The notes under the pieces were generated by a model. That model did no database searches. It saw only the letters and a program-made list of their open reading frames with translations, and was not told the DNA's origin. DNA of 64,000 bases, taken from the NCBI GenBank assembly GCA_026008535.1, contig BRKX01000019.1, positions 28,958,977-29,022,976 of the forward strand, given 5' to 3'. Within the stretch, counting starts at the first letter, position 1, and the number at the start of each line of letters is the position of its first letter. The position numbers were made by a program, and so were the translations under genes. Positions 54,536-64,000 of the stretch are shown here, piece by piece. This stretch comes from Perilla frutescens. Its lineage: Eukaryota; Streptophyta; Magnoliopsida; Lamiales; Lamiaceae.

Positions 54536-56183
54536 GTAAGCTATCTTTATTTCTTAATAAGTATTGTGTTTGAAGGTGCACACCCCATGTGATATGTATC
54601 TGTCTGTAAAACATTCACATAAAAGTACACGAACATTGTAGGATAAGGTTCACAATAATGTTCATGAACATTTTTGTGAACTTAATGAAATTTGCAGAAA
54701 GTAAAGCATACAACATATTGGTAACTCTGTTCCATCAACAGAAAGGAATTCACTACTCCAGTGTCACGTTTACTTAGGCTATTACATGAAGCTGACCTCC
54801 CGTCATTTGAAACCCTTTCTCTACCCGCACACCCTCTTTCGATGAATTGAATTGTGAGATCCCCTCACAACCTAGATATCTAACCTATCTAGTTCCCACA
54901 GGAAATCTCTTCCGAGATACCTTTCAACAGTGTATGAAAAGGAATTTTAATACACGATGACTAGAACACTAAACTATAGTCTAAATCACAATCGAAACTA
55001 ACTGGCTCAAAATAGTTATAGCTCTTAAAATAATTAGTGTAGTTCTTCTTTTCAGCGTGTTCCTAAGGGAACAGATGTCCTAATCCTTTTCAGAAATGGA
55101 TAAGTAAACTTTCCTTACTAAAACTGTGACCTAGGACAATCTATGTTATGAGATCTTCCATCTTTAGAAATCTGCCTTTATCTTCAATCTCGTGCTCTTC
55201 AAGCTGGATAAGGCAGCTTCTAGATTGATCTTTGAATCTCTTCTTGGTTGGAAACCTCGAACAACATCATTGATCTTAGAAGAACAATCTGGACACGGAA
55301 TGTTCATGTAAATGTTTACGAACGTTGCCATAAACATCATTGATCTTAAATCTTCTCTTCAGGTGTTCATGCATAAGTTCATGCACTTTATGATGAACAT
55401 TGTTGATCTTGAATCTTCACTTTAGGTAGCACAACAGAATGTCTTGTATGTTTACAGGCTTACTTTTGGCTATCATCCAAGCTAGCTGACAGTACTCTGC
55501 ATGTTGAACAATCTCTGTTGTGGCACGATGCATAATAGTCTTCATCTCAGCTCAATCCAAACTCATTGCTTGAGCCGTCTTTAGGAAGTTTAGATAGCGT
55601 TCATGTACATCTTTATGAACATTGTCTAGAACAGTAGTCATGTACTTGGAAAAACTAAATACTTGAGTGATTATCCAATGACATACATATGAATGACAAT
55701 AAATCACTGTTATAAGTGCAATGCAGATCACTTGATAAAAAAATCATAATGTGCAGCATGACACCACTGATTCATCTTGACTAAGTTTCTTCAATTGGTA
55801 TCAAGCACAACACTTAATTAGCTTTTTCTTTTTCCGTGTTCATTTCCCATTATGAACAATTTGATGAGCAAGGCTAGAACTTATTTTCTACCATGAATTT
55901 ATTAACATGCAAAGGTCGTTAGTTAGGAATTTTATAAAACTTTTGATGCTTCTTTTCAATGAGCATGTAGATGCTATAATAGACAATAAACAAATCTATC
56001 AGTTTGGTGAAATTAATATCTTGAAGTAGGTTAATTGGATGGATGGATTGAGAAAAGTTAATTTGGTGAAAATAATGTCTTGTAGTACGTATGTTGATGA
56101 TTATTAGAATTCTTCTAAAAAAAGAAGAAGATGATTATCGGAACTATATACATATCAGAAATAATAATAAAGACATGGAGTTG
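54536..56183 (+). other. Left part of dihydroorotase intron 3
   Basis: Non-coding. It contains three diverged copies of a phrase of about 60 bases, 'gaacat(c)attgatctt…aatcttc' (near 55263, 55330 and 55397). Words of the form 'gttcatgaacat' recur between 54590 and 55650. Their origin is unknown, perhaps another old insertion. Confidence 0.45.
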
Positions 56184-56188
56184 ATTTA

Positions 56189-59100
56189 TGTAAAACTCCA
56201 GGTTTTCAGAATATGATTAAATAATTCCTAAATTTAATTAGGAAATATTAAGAGGAATTTTGAGCATAATAAGGATGTTTTGGTAGTTAACCGCGATTTT
56301 AGGATCGATTTTCGTGAAATCATCTTTTCGAGAATTTCGATCCCAGCTCAGTTATAGAGAATTTTGGTTGCATTTGGAAGGCGTTGACCCAAGGAGCATG
56401 CCGGTGCTTTCGGATTTTAAATCTGAAGTCATTTGAGTTCCCTGTGATTTAAAACACGTTTAAAGAAGTTACGAATAGTGTTTTTCCGTAAGAGCGTGAT
56501 CGTTAGAAATTTGTGAAATCTCGTGTGTTGACCCGAGCCTTATTTTTTCAAGTCTATCTTATAGAAAATTTCTCAAGGAATCCGTTGGAGTTCCTGGATT
56601 TTCATTATGAGGTCAATTGAACGCTCGGGAATTTTATTTGTCCCTTGTGTGGAATAGTAACTTTATTTTTAAAAAGAGAATCTTTTCTCGTTTTCCTTCA
56701 AGATGACTCGTTCTTTATTCCGAGTCAAGTTAGTTCAATAGTACTCGAGCCAACGAACCTCCCGGTATTTTCAAATTTTGTGAATGAGGTCATTTGGACC
56801 TCGCCAACGAATAAAGCACCTTTTAACCGAACCTGATATTTTTAAAGTAGTATTGTTGCACTACATCACCTTCTCGAGGAAGCCATATTTTTGGCTATAA
56901 ATAGCAGCTATCCCTCCTTTATTTCCTCGCACCTTTCATTCTTTCACCCCCCCTCCATTTCTTGAGAGAGAGAGAGATTGAGGAGCACTCTTCGTGAGCG
57001 CACCTCACAGTTGAGAGCGAAGCAGGGAGCGCGGCGGCGCAGGAGCCCCCTCGGCCAAGGAGGTGTGCGGGCACGCAAGGGGGTCGCCGGTGCGCAAGGG
57101 GGCCACCGCGGTGCATGAAGGCCGCCGGCGCACATCCCCCCGCCGCGGTGCATGGCGCATGGAGGCCACCAGCGCGCATCCCCCCCCCCCCCAGCCGCCG
57201 CGGCGCATGGGTAGGTGCGGCAGCTTCGGCATGTTTTCGTCTGGAGGCCATAACTTTCATCTCAGTTGGAACCACGAGGCCCATGAGTACTCAAATCGAA
57301 ACTCTTCCGAAGATCTACGGCATAGAAGTGGCTGATCGTCCAAAATATTGATCGTTCGAGTCAGAAATTACGTCCCCGTATTCAGTAATTTTGAGCGTTT
57401 AAAATAGTTTAAATTCTCGTGTTTTAAGTTATAGTTAAGGGGCGAGTGTTTAGATATCGTTTTGATTTCTCGCTTGGATCTCGAATAGGGTCGCTAAGTG
57501 GTTGATTGACTTTCGTAAAGATGAGGTGAACCCCGAGGAGGCCCGAGGAAGGATTTTCGGCTCGTTGCTTCGTCTACGTGCTCGTTATCAAGGTGCTCGT
57601 CATAGAGGTGGGTAATTCTAAACCAAATATATGGTTTGAGCTAGTAAGCTCTAGAAGCATGTTAAGGTAAGAAAAATATGCCTGGTTCGTCTATGTGAAA
57701 AGTTAAGAAAAGAAAGGAAGGAAGTTATATGCATGATATTGTTGAATTGTTATTTGAGTTTGATAAAGTAAAGGAAGTTATTATAAGTTAAGTGAGCTCT
57801 CAAGCATGTTTAGATATGCTAGAATTGTTTATATACAATTTATGCTAGCATGAGATGTTTAGAATTGCTTTAATTGCAATCAATAGTTATCCACGTTCAT
57901 TTTCTCGTATTGGAATGTTGGATTTTGCTAAAGCTTATTTAGCTAAGTATTGCCTTCTAGGGTAGTGATAAATCCTTTGTAGGCTGAGATCATGCTCAAA
58001 TAAAGAATTTGCCTTAGACGATTGCTCTAGGCTTGATTTTGCTAGCTAAGTTCATGAGAAGGTTAAGGTTAAGTAAGGAATGTTAAGGTTAAGTAAAGAG
58101 GAAGTTAAGGAAGGATATAGTTTTGTTGTAAGCAGGTTATTGAGCTCAAAGAACTGTTTAATTGTATTATCATACTGTGACCTTTGTGTCACTAAAGTTG
58201 AATCTTGATTAATAGGAGTCACTGCTAGGAAATCCCCTCGCATACTCGGGAGGATATTTGAGGTAACCCCTCTTCTATCTGAAAGCAGGCCTAAGGGTAC
58301 AGTAGACAACAGGTTTGAGCCAAGGAAGGCGCCGGAAATAAACAAAAAAGTTTTGCGGATATGGAGAGGACTTTTGCGTTTTGCTCTCCATATGCCGTCA
58401 GTTTATGATTGGATATTTCTAAAGTTTATCAAGAGTTTTCTCATAAAACCCCACTGAGTACATTAGTGCTCACACCCTCTTTTTGAAATGTTTTCAGGTT
58501 GAGATGCTGAGGCCGGTGATGTGCTGCTGGTGGGGTTATCTGAGGTTTCCAAGTTGTTGCTCTATATGGTTACATATTTTCTTCTGCTATGTTTCTGCTA
58601 AGTACTCTGATGTTAGTATTTAGTCTTGATATGTGTAACTTGATTCTTGATAGTAGCATGTTTTAAATGCTATGATTCCTAAATATCAATGAAGTCTTAA
58701 AGTCGTTGAAGCATGTTCTTTTGACATACCAGTATTCCTTTATTGATTCCAAGATATTTGAAAAGTCTTACTGTTGAACATATTGGTATCTATTCTTTTT
58801 CAGTTGACTTGTGAATAAGTTTTGCATGCTTGTTGTTGTTGTTCGCCTATGAAGGGGCTTTTCTTTCCAAGCATGATTCTGCTCATCTCTAGTTAGTCTT
58901 AAGTTGTTTTTCTTGCTTTCGTTCTATGAATGGGACAATATGATCTATTTGACTCCGACCTATTTATGGGTCTTAGTTGATGTGACTTATGATGAGGTCT
59001 TGTTTATTTAAAGAGTCAAATTCCTATCCGTTTGTCATTAGATTATGTTTAAATTTCGGTTGGCCTATGTTTTGGCATTCCTTTGACTTGATTGAATCCT

Positions 59101-59303
59101 TTGACCCCTTTGACCCGATTGAACCCTTTGACCCTTAGTGATTCGTTGAAAATGATAGTTCTTCCAAGTCATAAAGTCAAGTTACCTAAGTTCTTGAGGC
59201 GCTAACTTAATTTAATTCTAAAAATACCCCCTTCGATTTCTGATTTTTCGTGCTATTTTACGCACAACAACCCCATCCCCATCCTCGGGACCGGGTTATT
59301 ACA
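56189..59303 (+). mobile_element. Solo LTR of 3.1 kb in intron 3
   Basis: A single 3115-bp block starts TGTAAAACTCC and ends GGTTATTACA. The ends form a TGTAA/TTACA inverted repeat. The same target pentamer ATTTA flanks it (56184-56188, 59304-59308). No internal gag-pol is present, so the element recombined to a solo LTR. Large size and end sequence suggest a Gypsy element, possibly Tekay/Del-like. It contains a TATA box at 56894-56905 followed by a GC-rich tract with a 12-C run (57181-57192); the open frames there are composition artefacts. Confidence 0.88.
56894..56905 (+). promoter_or_regulatory. TATA box of the solo LTR
   Basis: GCTATAAATAGC is a canonical plant TATA box, followed by a pyrimidine-rich stretch in which the start site would lie about 30 bases downstream. 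Confidence 0.65.
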
Positions 59304-59465
59304 ATTTAACTTGAACATTATAATCCAGCAGAAAAATAAAAGCAAGTTTCAATATGAACGTGAACGTCTATGTTTCTATAGGACATGATCATTGTTCATT
59401 ATACACCACAATGTAATTGATGCTTAAATAGTTGGAAAAACTTCATGCAAATGAAATCTCTATAG

Positions 59466-59630
59466 GTCCACGGAGAAGTAACAAGTCCAAATGTTGATGT
59501 GTTTGATCATGAAAAGGTGTTCATTGATACAATTCTCAACCACTTAATTCAGAAGCTCCCCTGTTTGAAGGTTATCATGGAACACATTACCACTAAGGAT
59601 GCTACAAATTTTATTTTGTCTTGTGATGAA
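59466..59630 (+). pseudogene. PYR4: Dihydroorotase pseudogene, exon 4
   Basis: Bounded by 'tatag|' and '|gtaact'. Reads VHGEVTSPNVDVFDHEKVFI, DTILNHLIQKLPCLKVIMEH, ITTKDATNFILSCDE. Both zinc-ligand histidines (HGE, MEHIT) are kept and the frame is open. Confidence 0.93.
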
Positions 59631-59745
59631 GTAACTCTATTTGTTTAGAACACTTAAAATATATAAATTTCATTATTTTTGATTGAGCGAGATGCATGGC
59701 ATCTTCACTTCATTGTCATTGTCTAATATCAACCATACATTCTAG

Positions 59746-59858
59746 GATTTGTGGTAGCAACAGTCACTCCACACACATCTTGTGCTAAACAGAAATGCCA
59801 TTTTCCAAAGAGGACGGCAGCCTCACAATTACTGTCTTCCAGTCACTCCATAGTATGT
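59746..59858 (+). pseudogene. PYR4: Dihydroorotase pseudogene, exon 5
   Basis: After 'ttctag|', reads FVVATVTPH, then a one-base insertion shifts the frame to HLVLNRNAIFQRGRQPHNYC, LPV. The right end is eroded (a TAG follows), so its border is approximate. Confidence 0.88.
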
Positions 59859-60040
59859 CTTTAGTCTTCTATTGATTACAATCAACTCTTCTAGCTATCT
59901 GCATTCTCACTTACCATGGTTCTTTAGAATTGTGTATGATTACGATTAGAGGTGATCATATATTGTCATGTCATTTTCCATTTTGTATTTTCCTTATGAT
60001 GTCTGGGATTTTTAATGTTCATTCATTTTTACATTGTGAG

Positions 60041-60201
60041 GAAATGAAATCGTATCGGCCGTCACAAGTGGAAATAAAAGATTATTTCTCGGGACCAATA
60101 GTGCTCCTCTTGAAAGAAACAAAAAGGAATGTTCTTGTGGGTGTGCTGGAATCTACAATTCTCCTCTGACCTTGTCAATGTATGCGAAGGTTTTCGAAGA
60201 G
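60041..60201 (+). pseudogene. PYR4: Dihydroorotase pseudogene, exon 6
   Basis: Bounded by 'ttgtgag|' and '|gtaatt'. Reads EIVSAVTSGNKRLFLGTNSA, PLERNKKECSCGCAGIYNSP and LTLSMYAKVFEE. The catalytic Asp of GTDSAPH is Asn and the His is Leu, so even a corrected frame would be inactive. Confidence 0.93.
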
Positions 60202-60316
60202 GTAATTTTAGTGACCATAATACATGATTTTCTAGTATCTTCTAATGATGAAATTTGAGGTCTACAAAATTTTGTTTTGATGACTCTTAAGAGCTGTATT
60301 TTTATCGTACTATAAG

Positions 60317-60510
60317 TTGGTGCACTAGATAACTTTAAAAGGTTTTACGATCTATAATGGGCTAGACTTGTACGGTTTGCCCAGAAACAACTCGAAGATA
60401 AAATTGAGCAAGACCCTATGGACAATACCAGCATCATTTCTTTTGCTTGGGGTAGTATCATTCCCATGTTTGGTGGTCAAATGCTCGAGTGGCTAGTATC
60501 TCCCATGTAG
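60317..60510 (+). pseudogene. PYR4: Dihydroorotase pseudogene, exon 7
   Basis: After 'ctataag|', reads GALDNFK, then in a shifted frame TIYNGLDLYGLPRNNSKIKL, SKTLWTIPAS, then in a third frame SIIPMFGGQMLEWL. The end TAG is at 60508-60510. At least two frameshifts. Confidence 0.88.
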
Positions 60511-62124
60511 GAAGAGAGAGATATCATGCACTTTTGATCGTCTATGTTTCATTCCATTGTTTTTCGTGCTGAATAGTGATGTTCTGTAACATATTGGCGG
60601 AGGCTACCATTTTTGTTGTTGAAGGTTTGAAGGGAGTCATAACTGCTTCATGCGTCAAGGCAAACAACTTCCTCAGCTACTTTTTGTTATTATAATTGGA
60701 ATCGGTGATGAGTTTTATTGTTAATCCATAATAATTTATTGAATATGACAATCTAAGATTTCAATCGTCTTTATGAAGATGCAACATATGATATTAACAA
60801 GAAATAACTCTATCTAAGTCCTCTAATTTGTTGTTTTGTGCCTACAAATATTTTTTTTCATTGTTACACTAGATATACCTTATGATTCTGTGTTCATTGG
60901 ACAAATCTTGTGTCAAATTTCTTCAGGTATGATAGGAGATGTGTAGAAATTGTTTTCTGGTTTATTTTCCAATCATAGATCACTCATCAACCTACATATT
61001 AATAGTACATTATTATTCTATTTTAACAATATTTGAATCTATAATTCATCTTCATGATTGATTTTATCTTTATAGTTTTCATCATCTATTAAAACAAAAG
61101 AGAGCATTAGAATATATGGTTAATTACAACCGAAATAACCAAATTTAATAATAATTATAATTTCATTCTCAACGTTTGAACATTTTAACATAAATGACCA
61201 AACATTTTAATAGTTACAAAATAATTCATAAAATTAATTTTCCTATTTTAACAAGAAAATCCTGCCATTTTACTTTTTCTATTCGTTAAAGAGGGAAAAT
61301 GTTAGGAATTATTTATAATTTTTAAAATGTTGGATCATTCATGTTTAAGCGTGAAACATTAGCCATTTATGTTGAAATATTCAACCGTTCAACCTAAAAA
61401 TATTAATAGGAATTATTTTCCTATTTTAACAAAAATAAATACTATAAAATGAAGTTTTTTTTAAATAACTATAAAATGAAGATTATCGATGTATCACAAT
61501 ACAAACGAGCAAATCATATTATTGTGAGATTGATATTATTATATAATTAAATATGAATGATATTGATTGATATGTACATGAGAACTGCTCCCCTATCCAC
61601 GGTGGACATCACTTAACGAGCCCATCGATGATGTGGCGATGCCACGTGGGCGGAAAAGTCAACCATTGACCCATATCTTTGACTTCTAAATTAAGCTATT
61701 ATTCATACACCTCCATTTTATAAAAAAGATTTATTTTTCACCATGTTATCTCAAATGAAATTATTCTTATCAATTAAAATTTATAATAAGCTTCGATAAA
61801 ATTTTCAATTCATCTCCACAAATCAAAGAAATACAAAAGCTTCTCTACAAATAATTTAATTATTTTTTATTTTTAATAAAAAATAAGAAAAAATTCGTAT
61901 ATATTAGTATCAATTACATATTACCAATAATATATTTATATATCATATTAGCACATCATTATTATAATAATAGCTGTAATATTAGCACATATTTTTATTT
62001 GATCAATATTTTTCACATACAATTGATCAACAATTTCATGTTATTATCAATATTTATATTTCATATCAGCACATCAATATTATGAATGTGAAACAAATAA
62101 CACATATGATTTTTAAAAAGTCAT

Positions 62125-62175
<51 letters not shown>

Positions 62176-62699
62176 GATGTAAGATCTAATTTGATCAAAT
62201 TTAGTAGCTAGCATGTAATTAATTTCTTCTACTATGAACTAGTCATAAAATCTGAATATGAACCAAGCATATATAGTCAATTTTGCAAAGCTAATATGAA
62301 GATAAAATACTGCTAATATGAAATAATTCAGATGCTATTAAATCATATAAATATCTCTATTATGAAAACGTGAATTAAGTCACAAATTTAAATTAATTTA
62401 CTTACAAAATCAATTAACTCAACTTGATTTAATTAACTAATTATCTATATTTTTTTTATAGATGTGAAGGCACAATTTTTTTTATATTATAAGAAAGTAA
62501 ATAATTAAATGTAAAATATGAAGATATATATACCATAAATGTGGGATTTGATATTTCATATCCTCAATTTATAAATTTCTTAATTAATTACATCTTTGAC
62601 TCCATAATTAAACTTTAGATTACTCTGGACTATAAAAACCAAATAGATGAATGGATAAGATTGAATCATAGATGAACGGATGTTAAGTATAGTCTGTTA
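60511..62699. other. AT-rich intergenic stretch
   Basis: No gene is supported. The first few hundred bases would be the former 3' end of the dihydroorotase gene. The remainder is low-complexity, with a (TAA)n microsatellite and one short GC-rich island, 'gatgtggcgatgccacgtgg', at about 61628-61648 whose role is unknown. Confidence 0.55.
62126..62173. repeat. (TAA)n microsatellite, 16 units
   Basis: Uninterrupted trinucleotide array of about 48 bases. Confidence 0.95.
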
Positions 62700-62832
62700 G
62701 TTTTTGGGACCAAAAGTGTTGAATCGTGGAACCAAAATTATTGAAAAAATTAACTTGAAATCAAATTTGTACATTTTGGGGACTAAAAATGTTTCGAACA
62801 TATTCTTATTGGACCAAAAGTGTAATTTACTC
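62700..62832. mobile_element. End fragment of a Mutator-like MITE
   Basis: Phrases 'gggaccaaaagtgtt', 'accaaaattattga' and 'ggaccaaaagtgtaatttac' match the right-hand part and terminal repeat of the element at 43854-44450 with substitutions. The left half is absent. Confidence 0.55.
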
Positions 62833-62899
62833 TTTAATTATATTAATTGTTGTGTTTGTACGTGTAAGGCGGAGGCAAATATAAAGCATGGAGAAGTGA

Positions 62900-64000
62900 C
62901 ACAACAAAAAAAATCCAATCTGGTGACAGAGTTTCGGGTCGCCGAAAATGTACTACCCCATTGCTATAGTCGCTGGCAACGGGCTAGCGACAGGAACCAT
63001 CCCATCGCCAGTTTTGGCGTAGCTAAGATGCCGGTGACGGTGGTTCACCCGTCACTAGAGCTGGGGATGGTGGTCACCGTCGCTAGAGCCGTAGCCTGGC
63101 GCAACCAGTCGCCGTCCTCGGTGACTGAGGCGGTGACGGTGCAGCCCGTCGTCGACTAGCGACGTTGTACCTCGTTGCTAGTCCAATTTTTTTTTTATTC
63201 ACATATATATATATTGATTTGTTTATTTATTTTATATTGTAATTATTTGTAAAACACGATAAACAATATTATTAAAATAAAATATAACATACATATTTAT
63301 ATATAATGCATTAAATAAAGTAATGTCAAATACAAAATATCGAGCATCAATGTATAAATATCTCAAACACATAAATGAGGAGGCTAGGCAGGCGGATCAT
63401 CTCGATCATCAAGGCGCCAGTAAAGCTGCTCCCAGATTAGTGCCTGCCTAGCTTTGTCCCGGTGGCGCTTCTTCAGCTAGCTGATGCGCCTTCTGGATCT
63501 CCTGAAGCTGCTTCCTCATTTGCCTCTGTCTGCCTTGCCAGTACCTTGATCCGCGTGAAGTTGGTCGATCAAGGCCCTCAACCTAACTGCCTTAGCCTAC
63601 AATGCATCGCTCTCCATCTGCCTAACTTCAGCCTCCATATGTCTGCCTTCAAGGTCGTGGACTTTCTGCAGCAATTTCTCATGTTCCATCCGACTCGCCT
63701 GAAACTGAGAAGTCAACTCCCTATGCTCTGGAAGGTTAGCAAGCACTGAGGGCGAGGTGGCACTAGAATCATGACTCATCGTCCAGACAACTGGATGTCG
63801 GAGTACAGAGACCCTAAATTGAAAACGCGACCTTTATCTGATCGGGCGACTCGCTTGACATATATCGCATTCCTATCTATGGGTGGAGGCTCTATACCAT
63901 CGGGAAGCGGCTGGCTTCACTCTGTTGCTGCAATCTGGTCCACCTTCTCCTACATTTTACATTTTTTTTAAAATTAAATCTAATCAATTAAAATTAATAT
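62900..64000 (-). mobile_element. CACTA (En/Spm-like) transposon, continues past the window
   Basis: The left end CACAACAAAAAAAATCC resembles the consensus CACTACAAGAAAAATCC. The next 270 bases are dense in gcgac(g)g and its complement (gtcgctgg, gctagcgacagg, ggtgacggtgg, gtcaccgtcgctag, actagcgacg), the usual subterminal binding-site arrangement. A minus-strand transposase-related ORF follows. The right end lies outside the window. Confidence 0.65.
63380..63960 (-). pseudogene. CACTA transposase-family ORF, C-terminal part
   Basis: Minus-strand frames give DIYVKRVARSDKGRVFNLGS (the KGRVxxLGS landmark of Ptta/En/Spm-type plant transposases), then MSHDSSATSPSVLANLPEHR and a coiled-coil stretch (MEHEKLLQKVHDLEGRHMEA, EVRQMESDA). 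A stop near 63597 is followed by AKAVELRALIDQLHADQ. A frame change or intron lies near 63780. The N-terminal part is beyond the right edge. Confidence 0.6.

Larger units (their letters stand above)
53208..60510 (+). pseudogene. PYR4: Dihydroorotase (pyrimidine synthesis) pseudogene, seven exons
   Basis: Seven exon-like blocks on the plus strand follow the order of the plant dihydroorotase protein, which cyclises N-carbamoyl-aspartate to dihydroorotate, the third step of UMP synthesis, in plastids or mitochondria. Exon borders show GT/AG sites. It is broken: the expected start ATG reads ATA, a TAG replaces Trp in DDWHLHL, frameshifts hit exons 5 and 7, and the catalytic GTDSAPH reads GTNSAPL. 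Because introns are kept, this is a decayed gene duplicate, not a retrocopy. A solo LTR enlarges intron 3 to 4.9 kb. Confidence 0.93.

Noticed and set aside
56919..57351. Overlapping open frames of 69-121 codons on both strands, Pro/Arg/Ala-rich
   Set aside because: They lie in the GC-rich tract of the solo LTR. All six frames are open because of composition, and none has a known motif.

Overview
This window is a TE-packed stretch of a flowering-plant nuclear genome, probably a eudicot. The evidence is plant-type Copia and Gypsy lineages, a TRIM, CACTA, Stowaway and Mutator-like elements, a fragment of plastid ycf2, and an intron-split plant dihydroorotase gene. No intact host gene is visible. 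Most of the sequence is five LTR retrotransposons plus one solo LTR, and I could delimit nearly all of them by TG..CA ends and target-site duplications (TSDs).

Layout: 1-2267 is AT-rich, with a possible terminal exon at 549-635 and short tandem repeats. 2268-6882 is a Copia element carrying only gag (TR-GAG type; TSD GTGCA). 6888-8921 is AT-rich with a degraded Stowaway-like MITE and a TA microsatellite. 8927-23521 is a Tat/Ogre-like Gypsy element (TSD AGCAC). It has gag, protease, a cut-off RT, an antisense accessory gene and a 62-bp tandem array. Inside its antisense gene sits an Athila-like gag-protease element (14304-20903). 23878-39961 is a 16-kb Copia element on the minus strand (TSD GATAT/GATAC) with complete but stop-interrupted gag-pol. 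It also carries three further ORFs downstream of RNase H that are paralogues of one another. 40029-42648 holds a hAT-like MITE, a Stowaway MITE, a CACTA fragment and a TRIM. 42867-52715 is a minus-strand Gypsy element (TSD TTCTT) that contains a piece of organellar DNA (ycf2 and flanks) and, in one LTR, a 597-bp Mutator-like MITE. 53208-60510 is a seven-exon dihydroorotase pseudogene whose largest intron holds a 3.1-kb solo LTR. 60511-64000 is AT-rich and ends in a CACTA element that runs off the window.

The most unusual object is the 16-kb Copia element. Its three accessory ORFs (32236-29705, 29289-27861, 27104-25435) share one architecture. Each is preceded by a separate spacer with its own TATA-like box. 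The whole element is saturated with CAGTT/AACTG words, and one of its LTRs carries a 44-bp minisatellite with an 88-bp higher-order period. All coding content looks decayed by stops and frameshifts. Three of the five LTR elements lack a usable reverse transcriptase and would have needed help in trans.
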